Below, in pieces: positions 35,697 through 45,177 of a stretch of 57,144 bases of DNA; the first letter of the stretch is position 1; every line of letters starts with the position of its first letter. Both the position numbers and the translations under genes were made by a program. The DNA is from Aureococcus anophagefferens (taxonomy: Eukaryota; Sar; Pelagophyceae; Pelagomonadales; Pelagomonadaceae). The stretch covers positions 161,065-218,208 of the forward strand of contig NW_008705600.1 in assembly GCF_000186865.1 (NCBI RefSeq), given 5' to 3'. The notes beneath the pieces were generated by a model that did no database searches, was not told the DNA's origin, and saw nothing but the letters and a program-made list of their open reading frames with translations.

Positions 35697-38165
35697 ATGA
35701 CGCGCGACGGCCACGACGGCGACCGCGCCGCGCTGCACGAGGCCATGTCGGCGAGCGGCCGCTCCGTGAAGACCGCCGCGGCCGAGAAGCGGCGCATCGA
35801 CATGCTCCGGCGCCACGAGCGCGAGGTGAGCGCGGGGAACATGCTGCGCCTCACGAAGTGGGGCTCGTCGAGCAAGCCGGCGCCGCCGGAGAAGGGCGCC
35901 GGCGCCGACGCGATGCTCAAGGTCATCGCGCCCTACGACGAGCCGTCGGGCTCGACGTCCGAGGTCGCGCTCTTCGCGTGGCTCAACAGCCACGTGGGCG
36001 TCATCCACCCGCTGGGCGCCTTCCGCATCCGCTGGGACGTCGTCACGTCCGTCGTCCTCTTCGCGTGCCTGCTCGTGACGCCCTACCAGCTCTGCTTCAT
36101 CCGCGCGGACCTGCGGCCCATGGACCGCATGGAGCTGCTGAACCTCGCCTTCGACGTCGTCTTCCTCGCGGACTTTTTTCTCAACTTCAACACGGGCTAC
36201 GTCGACGACCACGGCACGGTCGTCAAGGACCACCGGCGCATCGTCAAGCAGTACGCGCGGGGCTGGGCCGCGGTCGATTTGGTCAGCTCCATCCCCGTGA
36301 ACCACCTGCTGGCGCTCGCGAACAGCGGCCTCCACCTCGGCGCGACGAGCCGGCTCACGAAGCTCATGCGCCTCTTCAAGTTCTCGCGCATGCTCAAGGT
36401 CTTCAAGGTGCTCAAGCTCGCGAGCTCGCTCAACGAGTGGGACGACGACCCCGCGGTGAAGGTCATCAAGGATTTGAGGCGCTTCACGTCGCTGCTTTTG
36501 GGCGTCTTCTTCACGGCGCACTACGCGGCCTGCGCCTTCGCCTACGCGGCCCAGGGCACGACGCGGGGCTGGTCCAAGTCGACGTGGGTCGCGGACTACT
36601 TCAACGGCGGCGAGGCCGTGCGCCACGGCGAGGACGAGCCGGCCGTCGACGACCACCACGACGACCACGGCCACCGCCACTACTTCCGGGCCTTCCCGGC
36701 GCCCATGGAGCTCTACTGCGTGGCCATGTACTGGGCCTTCACCACCCTAACCACCGTCGGCTACGGCGACGTGCTGCCGGTCTCTCGCGCGGAGATGGCC
36801 GTCACGGTCGTCGTCCAGTTCGCGGGGACCTGCATCCTGGGCTACGTCATGGGCGACGTCGCGTCCATGCTCACGAAGGAGGAGGCGTCGTCGCGCATGA
36901 TCAAGGACCGCATCGAGTCCATCAACGCGTACATGAAGCACCGGGGCCTGCCGCCGGAGCTCAAGGCGCAGATCCGGAGCCACTTTTCGTATTCTTGGCA
37001 GAAGACGTCGGTCTGGGACGAGCGGGAGATTCTCCTGGAGCTGCCGGCCTTCATGCGCAACGAGGTCGTCCTGTACTGCAACGCGTCCGTGCTCGACTGC
37101 GTGCCCTCGTTGCGGGGGATGCCGCGGAACGCCGCCGCGAAGCTGTGCCTCAAGTTCGAGCACTCGTTCACGGTGCCCGGCCAGTGCGTCGTCGAGGCCG
37201 GCGACGCGGGGAACCACTTCTACGTCGTCGCGTCGGGCGCGCTCGAGGCGTCCGTGGCCATCCCGGCGGCCGCCGCGGCCGCGCTCGACGTCGAACCGGA
37301 GCTGCTCGTGCGGTCGTTCGCGCGCGCGGAGTTCTTCGCGGAGTACGTGCTCTTCGCGCCGCGCGCGGCCGTCCACCCCTTCAGCGTGCGCGCCATGGAC
37401 GCGTCGGAGCTGCTCTTGATGCCCCAGGCGACCTTCGCGGACGTCGCGGGCGAGGAGCCCGTCGTCGCCGCGCGATTCCGCGTCTTGGCGGAGCGCCAGT
37501 ACGCGGCGACGCTGGACCGGCTGCGGAAGCGGTCGAACCTGACGGGCGTGAAGCGGCCGAAGTGCGCCGAGGCCCGGGAGGCGACGTGCTTCCCCTGGCA
37601 GCGGCGGACGCGCGTCGTCCCGGAGCTCGACGGCGACGGCGCGCCGTCGGCGGGCGACGTCGCGGCCGCGCTCGCGGCCGTCGACGCCGTGCTCGCGGAG
37701 CTGCGGCCGAGGGTGCCGGGCAACGAGGCCCTCGCGGCGTTCCGGCTCAAGGTCTGGGCGCGGCGGTGGCTCCGGCAGCGCGAGGGTTTGCTCGCCGGCG
37801 AGCCCGCGGGGCCGACGTCGCGCGACCCGCCCGCGGCCGCGCCCCGGTCGCCCGCGGACCCGCTGCCGCCCGTCGTCGCGGCGCGCGTTGGGGGCGGCTT
37901 CTCGCCGGCGTCGGCTCTCGGCGCCGGCGACGCGGACGACGCGGACGCCGCGGCGCGCGCGCGCGCCGCGGCCGACGGCGCGCGGAAGCTCCTCGAGGAG
38001 GCCAAGGGCGACATCGTCCGCGACATCCTCGCCGCGCTCGACCGGCGGGCCCGCGACGACCGCGTCGACCTCGAGCGCATCGTCGCGGAGCGCACGCTCG
38101 ACGCGGTCACGACGCACGGCGCCATGGAGCGGACCAAGGCCATGATGCGCGGCTCGAAGGCCTAA
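35697..38165 (+). CDS. Voltage-gated K+ channel with cyclic-nucleotide-binding domain (EAG/HCN/AKT-like)
   Basis: 822 residues, single exon. S1 (WDVVTSVVLFACLLVTPYQL) and S2 (AFDVVFLADFFLNFNTGYVD) lead to S3 and an S4 with spaced basic residues (SRLTKLMRLFKFSRMLKVFK). S5 is followed by a His/Asp-rich turret (DDHHDDHGHRHY). The pore is MYWAFTTLTTVGYGDVLPVS (filter about residues 352-358), so K+ selectivity is expected. S6 and a C-linker (MIKDRIESINAYMKHRGLPP) lead to a CNBD-like domain around residues 455-590 (FTVPGQCVVEAGDAGNHFYV). Its phosphate-cassette Arg and FGE sequence are not evident, so cyclic-nucleotide binding is doubtful, as in EAG/KCNH channels. A long acidic/helical tail follows. 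The stop is 2 bp from the stop of the convergent ARM gene. Confidence 0.9.
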   Translation: MTRDGHDGDRAALHEAMSASGRSVKTAAAEKRRIDMLRRHEREVSAGNMLRLTKWGSSSKPAPPEKGAGADAMLKVIAPYDEPSGSTSEVALFAWLNSHVGVIHPLGAFRIRWDVVTSVVLFACLLVTPYQLCFIRADLRPMDRMELLNLAFDVVFLADFFLNFNTGYVDDHGTVVKDHRRIVKQYARGWAAVDLVSSIPVNHLLALANSGLHLGATSRLTKLMRLFKFSRMLKVFKVLKLASSLNEWDDDPAVKVIKDLRRFTSLLLGVFFTAHYAACAFAYAAQGTTRGWSKSTWVADYFNGGEAVRHGEDEPAVDDHHDDHGHRHYFRAFPAPMELYCVAMYWAFTTLTTVGYGDVLPVSRAEMAVTVVVQFAGTCILGYVMGDVASMLTKEEASSRMIKDRIESINAYMKHRGLPPELKAQIRSHFSYSWQKTSVWDEREILLELPAFMRNEVVLYCNASVLDCVPSLRGMPRNAAAKLCLKFEHSFTVPGQCVVEAGDAGNHFYVVASGALEASVAIPAAAAAALDVEPELLVRSFARAEFFAEYVLFAPRAAVHPFSVRAMDASELLLMPQATFADVAGEEPVVAARFRVLAERQYAATLDRLRKRSNLTGVKRPKCAEAREATCFPWQRRTRVVPELDGDGAPSAGDVAAALAAVDAVLAELRPRVPGNEALAAFRLKVWARRWLRQREGLLAGEPAGPTSRDPPAAAPRSPADPLPPVVAARVGGGFSPASALGAGDADDADAAARARAAADGARKLLEEAKGDIVRDILAALDRRARDDRVDLERIVAERTLDAVTTHGAMERTKAMMRGSKA

Positions 38166-38167
38166 CG

Positions 38168-40588
38168 CTACCACAGTATAAAGTCGCTCCGGCTCGCGAT
38201 GGGCGCGCTGCACGCGGGGCACGCCTCGAGCTTCGCGGCGCAGGCGGGGCAGAGGCACGCGTGCGTGCACGGGAGCAGGACGACGGAACGCGGAGCGCCG
38301 AAACAAACCACACAACTCGTCGCGTCTTCGAGGGTCGCCTTGAGCTCCGCGGCCTCGTCGCGGAGGTCGGAAAGCACGGCACCGGCCTCGGCGCGCGCCA
38401 GGACGCCGTGGACGTTGGGGCGGTTCAAAACGCGCGAAAACTCGCCGATCCGCGCCTGGAGCTCGTCCCGGCTGAGCCGAAGGCGGTCGTCGCGCGCGGT
38501 CCGCTCCTCGAGCGAGCGCTCGAGGTCGACGATGCGCTGCTCGAGCGCGAGGGTCTTCGCCTTGTAGGCGGCGATCTCCGCTGCGGCCCGCGCCGCCGCG
38601 ACGGCGGCTTTGTTGTCGACGTTGTTCTCCGTGAGGTTCGCCAGCGCCTTGGAAGCTATCCACTTGGCCGTGGCGCTGCCGTCCCGTTTGAGCGCGACGA
38701 GTGGAGCGATGCCCCCGGCTTTAGCGATGGCGATTTGCCTTTCTTCGCCCTTCAATGCAAGATTCGCCAGCGCGGCCGCGGCGTTCTCCTGGATGTCATC
38801 GGAAGCGTCGCTCAGACAGGCGACCAGCGGCGGAATGGCGCCAGCTTTGGCCATACATATCCTGTTTTCATCTTTTATGGAGATATTCCGTAGCGCAGCG
38901 GCGGCATTCTCCTTGGCATAAAGGCTACCGGCGCTCAGAACGGCGAGCAGCGGCGGAATGCAGCCCGCTTCGACGATCTCGACCCGATGCTTTTCGATCG
39001 AGGACGTGGTTCGTAAGGCAGCCACTGCCGGATCCGAGCTGACAGCGCTACCGTCGCCTATCATTGCAACAATCAGTGGAAGCGCACCGAGCGCCACGAC
39101 GGAGTCTACGACGTCGTCGCTGTGCAAGAGCATGATGTTCAGCGCCCCGCAGGCGTTCTTCAAGAATTTGCAGCCGGCGACACCGTCGCGTAGAACAGCG
39201 ACGAGAAGTGGAAGGGCGCCAGCCTCGACGCAAGCGGCTTTGACATCTGCTTCACCAATGCTAATTGTCCACAGTGCCCCTGCCGCATCGTGCTGCACGT
39301 CGTCGTTGCCGTCGCGTAGCAGGGCGACGAACGACGGAATCGCGCCGGCCTCGAGCATTGCGATTCGGTCCGCGCGGTCCGCCGGTTTATGTACAAGGAG
39401 GTTCAGCAGCGCGCCCAACGCCTTCTCCCTGGTTACGCGGCTGTTGTCCGGGCTCATGACAGCAACCAGAGCAGAAATGCCGCCGGCCTCGACGATAGCG
39501 ACCGCGGCCGTGGAGTTCCGCGCGAGGTTCGCCAGCGCCCCGGCCGCCTTCTCGCTGCCGGAACCGCTGACGCTCAGCAGAGTAACGAGTGGAGGGATGC
39601 CACCGGCCTGGTGGATCACAACCTTGTTCTCGTCATTCACGGCTAGATTCCAGAGCGCTCCCGCGGCGCGAATCCTGGCGATGTCGCGTCCGTTGCCCAG
39701 GAGGGCGACAAGTGGAGGGATTCCGCCCGCCCGGTTTATGGCAATTTTGTTCTCGTCGTTTCCTGATAACTCCCATAAAGCTCCCGCGGCGTTCATCTTC
39801 GTCATATCGTGCTCGTCGCTCAAGAGATCGCAAAGGAGCGGAATGCCGCCGGCCGCCGCAATGTCGGCCTTATAGTCGTCCTTCGCCGCGAGGTGCCAGA
39901 GTGTCCCGGCGGCACTCTCATTGTTGGTACCGTCGCGTAAGACAGTGATGAGCGCCAAGATCGCGCCGGTCGTCGCGAGGGTGACCTTGCATTCCTCGTT
40001 CCTGGAGAGATTACACAGGGCCCCGAGCGCCTCGTGCTTCGCGTTTTTGCTCCCGTCGCGCAAAACGGCCAGGAGCACCGCGAGTCCGCCTTCCTCGTGA
40101 ATGGCCACTCTGAGAGTATTCAACAGTGAGAGGCTCCATAATGCCGAAGCGCCGAGGCGCTTGCCGGCATCGTTGCCGTTCTTGACGAGCGCAACGAGCG
40201 GCGGAATCGCGCCGGCCGATTCCATAGCCAGCTTGTTGTCCTCGTTAAGACTGAGGGTGCGCAGCGCTCCCGCGGCTTGCGCCTGCGCGCTGGCGCTCCC
40301 CGCGCGCACGAGAGAAATCAGCGGCGGGATCGCCCCGGCCTCGGCGATCACGACTTTGTAGCCGTCGGTCAAAGCGATGTTACCGAGCGCTGCGGCGGCA
40401 TACGACTTGGCGCCATCACTACCATCGCGCAGCAGGCTGATCAGCGGCGGGATGGCGCCGGCCTTGGCGAGGGCGTCGCGGTTGGCCACCTCCGCCGAAA
40501 GGTCGACAAGCGCTCCCGCGGCCCGCTGCGCCGTCTGCGGTCTTGCGAGGGCGCGAACGTGCGCAGAAATGCTCGCCGGGTCAGCCAT
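38168..40588 (-). CDS. Armadillo-repeat protein with coiled coil and C-terminal RING finger
   Basis: 806 residues from ATG 40588. About 14 tandem ARM repeats of roughly 41 residues fill residues 30-640, each with (A/G)GAIPPL(I/V)-x-L(L/V)-x-DG and (A/E)AAGAL-x-NL patterns. A coiled coil follows (LALEQRIVDLERSLEERTAR). The C-terminus is an IAP-like RING, CVVCFGAPRSVVLLPCTHAC then LCPACAAKLEACPACSAPI. The RING implies E3 ubiquitin-ligase activity; the ARM array would bind substrates. The DNA is less GC-rich than the neighbours and the repeats make the locus prone to unequal exchange. This layout resembles large ARM-protein families in stramenopile genomes. Confidence 0.88.
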   Translation of the reverse strand: MADPASISAHVRALARPQTAQRAAGALVDLSAEVANRDALAKAGAIPPLISLLRDGSDGAKSYAAAALGNIALTDGYKVVIAEAGAIPPLISLVRAGSASAQAQAAGALRTLSLNEDNKLAMESAGAIPPLVALVKNGNDAGKRLGASALWSLSLLNTLRVAIHEEGGLAVLLAVLRDGSKNAKHEALGALCNLSRNEECKVTLATTGAILALITVLRDGTNNESAAGTLWHLAAKDDYKADIAAAGGIPLLCDLLSDEHDMTKMNAAGALWELSGNDENKIAINRAGGIPPLVALLGNGRDIARIRAAGALWNLAVNDENKVVIHQAGGIPPLVTLLSVSGSGSEKAAGALANLARNSTAAVAIVEAGGISALVAVMSPDNSRVTREKALGALLNLLVHKPADRADRIAMLEAGAIPSFVALLRDGNDDVQHDAAGALWTISIGEADVKAACVEAGALPLLVAVLRDGVAGCKFLKNACGALNIMLLHSDDVVDSVVALGALPLIVAMIGDGSAVSSDPAVAALRTTSSIEKHRVEIVEAGCIPPLLAVLSAGSLYAKENAAAALRNISIKDENRICMAKAGAIPPLVACLSDASDDIQENAAAALANLALKGEERQIAIAKAGGIAPLVALKRDGSATAKWIASKALANLTENNVDNKAAVAAARAAAEIAAYKAKTLALEQRIVDLERSLEERTARDDRLRLSRDELQARIGEFSRVLNRPNVHGVLARAEAGAVLSDLRDEAAELKATLEDATSCVVCFGAPRSVVLLPCTHACLCPACAAKLEACPACSAPIASRSDFILW

Positions 40589-40802
40589 GACCACCAATTC
40601 GACGCGCGGCGCTGCAGGCCCTAAAGACGAGCTCCCATTGCGACCTCCACTCGAGTCGCAGGCCGGTCTTGCAGACCAAGGGAGACCTCAAGGGGTTGCA
40701 AGCCGAGTGCCGCCGCGGCCGCGGCGCCGCCGGGCGCCGCTAGGATTCCCAGACGGACGCCAGCCGCGACGGCGGCAACAAGATGCGCGGCTACGACTTC
40801 TC

Positions 40803-41714
40803 TTAGCGCCGCGCGCGGGCGGCGAGGGCGCCGAGCAGCGCGCCGAGGGCCGCGCCCGCGGCGAAGACGAGGACCCGGTCGTCGCGCGGGGGCTTCGCGA
40901 GCGCGGCGAGCGCGGCCGCGTGGAGCTTCGGCGTCGCCGCCGCGAGCACGCGCCCCCCGCTGGCGTCGCCCCAGCCGAGGGGCGCGCCGCGCCAGTCCGT
41001 GATTTTGCCCCCGGCGCCCGCGACGACGGGCACGAGCGCGAGGTAGTCGTAGGGCTGCAGGTCCGCCTCGCAGACCAAACCGACGAAGCCCGACGCGCAG
41101 AGCGCGTAGGCGTAGCAGTCGCAGCCGTAGAGCGTGCGCTTGACGCGGCTTCGCAAACCCGCGAAGGCGCGGGCCTCGAACCCCGGCGCGAACATCTCGG
41201 GCGTCGTCGCGTAGACCATGGCCTCGCCGAGGGGCACCTCGGGCGCGCGCGCGGCGCGCGCGGGCGCGCCGTTGAGGGTCGTCGCGCCGTTGGCGCCGAC
41301 CCAGCGCTCCCGCAACACGCACTGGTCGACGACGCCGAGGGCCGGCTCCTTGAAGCGGAGGAGCGCGATTAACGTGCCGAAGAGCGGCTTGCCCGTGATG
41401 AACGACTTCGTGCCGTCGACGGGGTCCAGGACCCAGGTCCACTCGGCGGTCTCCGGGTCGCCCGTCGCGCCGCACTCTTCGCCGACGACGGCGTGCGCCG
41501 GGTAGCGCGCGGCGATGAGCGCGCGCATGGCCTCCTCGGCGCCGCGGTCCGCGGCGGTCACGGGAGACTCGGCGACGGGCCGCCCGGCGTCGATCTTGCT
41601 CACGACCTCGATCGGTTTGCGCCAGTATTTCAGGATGACGGCGCCCGCGGCGTCGGCGAGCTCGCCGGCGAAGGCGACGAGCTCGCCGGGCACTTCCACG
41701 CCGGGTGCGGCCAT
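40803..41714 (-). CDS. Inositol-monophosphatase superfamily phosphatase (HisN-like), with C-terminal membrane anchor
   Basis: 303 residues. Metal-binding motifs of the IMPase fold are present: VVGEECGATGD (about residue 75) and WVLDPVDGTKSFITGKPLFG (about residues 91-110), the latter form typical of HisN-type histidinol-phosphate phosphatases. The third motif is CEADLQPYDYLALVPVVAGA with the catalytic Asp in QPYD. The WVLDPVDGTKSFITG form makes histidinol phosphate a reasonable substrate guess, but inositol, PAP or nucleotide phosphates are possible. The last 20 or so residues (VLVFAAGAALGALLGALAAR) form a hydrophobic helix ending in RR, unusual for this soluble family and suggestive of a tail anchor. 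It is divergent from the SLSP-rich gene. Confidence 0.82.
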   Translation of the reverse strand: MAAPGVEVPGELVAFAGELADAAGAVILKYWRKPIEVVSKIDAGRPVAESPVTAADRGAEEAMRALIAARYPAHAVVGEECGATGDPETAEWTWVLDPVDGTKSFITGKPLFGTLIALLRFKEPALGVVDQCVLRERWVGANGATTLNGAPARAARAPEVPLGEAMVYATTPEMFAPGFEARAFAGLRSRVKRTLYGCDCYAYALCASGFVGLVCEADLQPYDYLALVPVVAGAGGKITDWRGAPLGWGDASGGRVLAAATPKLHAAALAALAKPPRDDRVLVFAAGAALGALLGALAARARR

Positions 41715-41937
41715 CGTGTGCGTCAACGAGGTTCTGGAACCGTGCGCGCGGCGGTCGCGCGGCGCGCTGGTGTGCCGGCGCCGGTGCAAAGCGGAGAGCA
41801 GCTCGACGAGGCGGCTCTGCGAGCCCTTCAACATCGCCTCTTTCGAGAAAGGGGCATGGTGCTCGGATGCACCACATTCGACGCTGCCCCGCGCGCGTCC
41901 ATGGTCGCTTAAACACACAAGCCTCGCCTGCGCCACG

Positions 41938-43121
41938 ATGCGCGCGCCGCGGCGGTCGCTGTCGCCGGCGCGGCGGCGGTCGCTGTCGCCGCTGCGGTCG
42001 CTGTCGCCGATGCGGCGGCCGCGGAGCCCGTCCGTCGTCGAGTCGCCGGTGGCGGCCTTCGCCGCCCGGGCGGCGCTCGACGCCTGCGACGACGACGACG
42101 AATTGCCGCTCCCGCCGCCGCCGGCGCGCGCCGCCGCCGACGTCGCCGGCTCCATGCCGCGCGTCGTCCCCGAGGACCGAGTACAAGCGGCGTCCGCCGC
42201 CCTTCGCGCGCCGAGCGCCCCCGCCGACCGCAGGTCGCGCCCGTCGCCGCGCCCGTGGAGCCCGTCGCCGTCGACGCGCCCATCGCCACGGCGACGGGCG
42301 CGTTCTTCACGCGGCGCCAGCTCGCCGTCGTCAACGGGTGGCCGCCGCCGAAAGACCCGGCGCCCTCCGCGGCGGACGCCTGGGGCGAGGAGGCACCGGC
42401 GGCGCGCGGCGCGTCGGCCATGGGCGGCGCGCTTTTGGCCCAGAAGCTGTGCCCGCGGCTCGCCGCGTCGGCGGCCTTCGTGACGGCGTCGGCCGTGCCC
42501 TACGGCCTCGGCCGGCGGAGCGCCGCGGTCGGCGACGTCGACGAAGCCGGCAACGCGGCCTTTCCGCACGTCAGAACCGTCGACAACGCACTCCTCGTCC
42601 TCGAGGCGTGGAACGCGCGGCCGACGCTGTCGCTCCGCGTCGCCGCGGGCGACGCCGCCGTCGTCCTGGACCTCGCGCGCTTCGTCTTCCCGTTGGGCTA
42701 CGTCCAGTCGCCGGGCGTCGCCCGGGGCCAGCACGTCGACGGCGTCGGCGCGGCCGAGCCCGCGCTCGCCGTCGTCGCGGCCGCCGTCGCCGACGGCGCG
42801 GCGCTCGTGCTGACGAAGCGCATCCTGGGCTTCGACTTTGGAGAACTCGCGGCTCTCGTCGCCGCGGAGCTCCGGGCGCGCGGCGCGCGCGGGCCCGCCG
42901 CCGCGGAGCTCGCCGCGGGCCGCGAGCGCGTCTTCCTCGGCCCGCGGCGGCCGGCGTGTGTGTGCCGGCGCCGGAGCCGCGAGCTCGTCGCCGTCTTCAA
43001 GATGAGCGACGGCTACCTCGACTACGCGCCGCTCCAGGTGCTCGACGCGCTCCGCCCGGAGCTCGCGGCGGCCGCCGCCGCGGCGCCGGCCGCGGTCGCC
43101 TCGGCCGCGCAGGGCGAGTAA
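41938..43121 (+). CDS. Hypothetical SLSP-rich protein, two exons
   Basis: Exons 41938-42180 and 42234-43121 give 376 residues; the 53-bp intron (GTACAAG ... CCGCAG) is required to join the two open frames. The N-terminus is Arg/Ser/Pro-rich with repeated RRSLSP motifs (RRSLSPARRRSLSPLRSLSP), typical of phosphorylated disordered segments. Exon 2 encodes a compact domain with GALLAQKLCPRLAASAAFVT, RTVDNALLVLEAWNARPTLS and LARFVFPLGYVQSPGVARGQ, ending with FKMSDGYLDYAPLQVLDALR. I do not recognise this domain. The short intron lacks duplications or inverted ends, so it is an ordinary intron, not an introner. Confidence 0.6.
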
Positions 43122-43171
43122 CCTGCCGCCGCGCGGGGAGCGCCAAAGATCCGCGCGCTTACGGGCGGTGC

Positions 43172-44107
43172 TCACTGGGCGGCCTTGGCGCGCCGCGCGG
43201 CGGCCTTGTCCTTGAGCTCCGTGTCGACGACGTCCTTGAAGTCGTTCTGGTCGAAGAACCACCAGGTCCGGTAGGCGTGGTCCGCGGACTTGATGGTGAC
43301 GTCGCCGCGCGTCATCTTGACGTCGCCGTACCACTGCTTCGACTGGATGAAGTAGTGGTTGCAGTGGAGCGCGCTGTTCTCGAGCAGGGTCTCCGTGAGC
43401 GCCTGCTGCGGGTAGGTGAGGCCGTAGGACGGCGCCGACATGTCCGGCAGCACGTCGTGGCCCGCGACGTGGGCGCGCTTGATGTAGAGCCGCGCGAGGA
43501 GGGAGAGCTTGTAGAGGCAGGGGAGCGCGTCGGCGACGCGGCAGACGCGGTGGTGCCAGACCCACTCCTCGTTGAAGTAGACCTCGTGCGTGTTGAGCTG
43601 GCCGATGTTCGCCGCGCGCGCGATGGACTTGCAGTGCTTGAGCACGGGCGACGCGTAGGACTGGCGCATCGTGAAGCCCTCGGCGGCCGACGGCGGCTGC
43701 GCGACGTGGCCGCTCGAGCCGAACATCTTCCAGGGCACGCGGACCTGGTGGATGGCGGCCGGCAGCGTCGCCAGGTAGGCCTTGGTCGTCGCGTGCGGTT
43801 TGCGCGCGTACAAGAACTCGTCGAAGTCCACGGTCATGACCCACGCGCACTCCTTTGTTATTATGGAGTGGAAGTGCTTGTTGTAGTGCTCGACCTGCGC
43901 GTGGCGCTTGGCATCCTTCACGAGCACGACGAGGCCGGATACGATGTGGGGCGTGAGGATGGGCATGTAGTCGTCCGTGGAGCCGTTGTCGATCAAATAG
44001 AACTTGTCGACGCCCTCGGCGACGTAGTGGTCGATCCACTCGGCCATGATGTGGGCCTCGTTCTTGAAGATGGACAGCAGGCCGAAGAGGCCGCCGGCGT
44101 CGGCCAT
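43172..44107 (-). CDS. GT92/DUF23-like glycosyltransferase (Glyco_tranf_2_4)
   Basis: 311 residues. The N-terminus LLSIFKNEAHIMAEWIDHYV, then EGVDKFYLIDNGSTDDYMPI, is the signature of the Glyco_tranf_2_4/GT92 group. ECAWVMTVDFDEFLYARKPH supplies the metal-binding DxD-like DFDEF motif (about residue 94). Downstream, VRVPWKMFGSSGH, HEVYFNEEWVWHHRVC and LHCNHYFIQSKQWYGDVKMT match the family's C-terminal half, where His and Trp are conserved. Members add sugars such as galactose to glycans. No signal peptide is evident from this start, so either the protein is cytosolic or an upstream exon is missing. It is convergent with the SLSP-rich gene. Confidence 0.82.
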   Translation of the reverse strand: MADAGGLFGLLSIFKNEAHIMAEWIDHYVAEGVDKFYLIDNGSTDDYMPILTPHIVSGLVVLVKDAKRHAQVEHYNKHFHSIITKECAWVMTVDFDEFLYARKPHATTKAYLATLPAAIHQVRVPWKMFGSSGHVAQPPSAAEGFTMRQSYASPVLKHCKSIARAANIGQLNTHEVYFNEEWVWHHRVCRVADALPCLYKLSLLARLYIKRAHVAGHDVLPDMSAPSYGLTYPQQALTETLLENSALHCNHYFIQSKQWYGDVKMTRGDVTIKSADHAYRTWWFFDQNDFKDVVDTELKDKAAARRAKAAQ

Positions 44108-44333
44108 GCCGGCGCACCTTCGGGAACGGGGCGGACGCCGGCGGCACTGCCAGAAAAGGGCGGACCTTCAGAGGCCAGGCATCGGTGGGCTGCCCCGTAT
44201 TTCGGAGCTGGAGGGGAAATGTCGGCTTCACTGCATCACAGCTTCGCCAAATACAAAATTTTCAGCCCTGTGGAAAGGCTAGGTAGACTGAGTGGTAGAG
44301 GCCGGTACCTGCGCAGCGCTCGTGAAGCTCCCG

Positions 44334-45149
44334 ATGCGCATGGTGTTGGCCATGCTCGCGTGCCCGGCGACGTGGGCCCTGGCGCTCCGCCCCGCGCGAC
44401 GCCTCGCGCGCCGCGCGTTTGCCGCCGGCACACGACTCGACGACGCCTCGCCCTACGCCATCGACGAGCGGCCCGTGGACGTCGAGGCCGTCGGCGCGCT
44501 CGCGGCGCGGCACGTCGCGCGCCACGGCGACTGGCTGGCGGCGAAGCCCGTGGCGCGGCACACGGCGGCGGCCTTCGACGCCTTCCTCGCCGCCGCCGCG
44601 GGCCGGCCCGAGGTCGTCGTCGACGCCGGCTGCGGGACGGGCGTGTCGACGGCCGCGCTCGCGGCGAGGCACCCGGACGCGCTCGTCGTCGGCGTGGACC
44701 GGTCCGCGGACCGCCTCGGCCGCGGCCGCGCGCCGCTGCCGGACAACGCGTTCTTGCTGCGCGCGGAGCTCGCGGACTTTTGGCGGCTCTGCGCCGCGGC
44801 GGACGTGGCCGTCGCGGAGACGTACCTGCTCTACCCGAACCCCTACCCGAAGCCGGGCCACCTCAAGAAGCGCTTCCACGGCCACCCGTGCCTCCCGTCG
44901 CTCCTCGCCGCCGCGGGCGGCCGGCTCACGTTGCGCGCGTCGTGGCGCACGTACCTCGACGAGTTCCTCGCCGCGACGCGCGCCGCCGCGGCCGCGGGCG
45001 ACGGCGCCGCGGCGCGGCTCCTCGCCGCCGGCGCCGCCGGGCCCGCGGCCCTCGCGGCGCCGCGGCCGGCGGACGCGCTCACGGCCTTCGAGGCCAAGTA
45101 CGCCGCCGCGGGCCAGCCGACCTTCGAGCTCGTCCTCGGAAGGCGGTAA
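44334..45149 (+). CDS. TrmB-like SAM-dependent tRNA (guanine-N7) methyltransferase homologue
   Basis: 271 residues from ATG 44334. The leader MRMVLAMLACPATWALALRP, followed by basic residues, suggests an organelle-targeting sequence. The SAM site is VVVDAGCGTGVSTAALAARH and ALVVGVDRSADRL. The TrmB/Trm8 signature is strong: TYLLYPNPYPKPGHLKKRFH followed by GHP, matching the family's F-P-D/N-P-(W/Y)-x-K-x-x-H-x-K-x-R pattern. Then GGRLTLRASWRTYLDEFLAA corresponds to the conserved T-D-x-x-x-Y-x-x-(W/E) end region. In this form the Asp of the PD motif is replaced by Asn (PNPYPK), as in a group of bacterial/algal TrmB-like proteins, so the exact methyl acceptor should be considered unproven. It is convergent with dapA. 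Confidence 0.75.
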   Translation: MRMVLAMLACPATWALALRPARRLARRAFAAGTRLDDASPYAIDERPVDVEAVGALAARHVARHGDWLAAKPVARHTAAAFDAFLAAAAGRPEVVVDAGCGTGVSTAALAARHPDALVVGVDRSADRLGRGRAPLPDNAFLLRAELADFWRLCAAADVAVAETYLLYPNPYPKPGHLKKRFHGHPCLPSLLAAAGGRLTLRASWRTYLDEFLAATRAAAAAGDGAAARLLAAGAAGPAALAAPRPADALTAFEAKYAAAGQPTFELVLGRR

Positions 45150-45177
45150 CGTCTCACTAGCGCGGGAGCGTCCTTTT

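Noticed and set aside
42181..42233. 53-bp intron of the SLSP-rich gene as an introner
   Set aside because: Flanks GTACAAGC and GTCGCGCC do not match, and there are no inverted ends.
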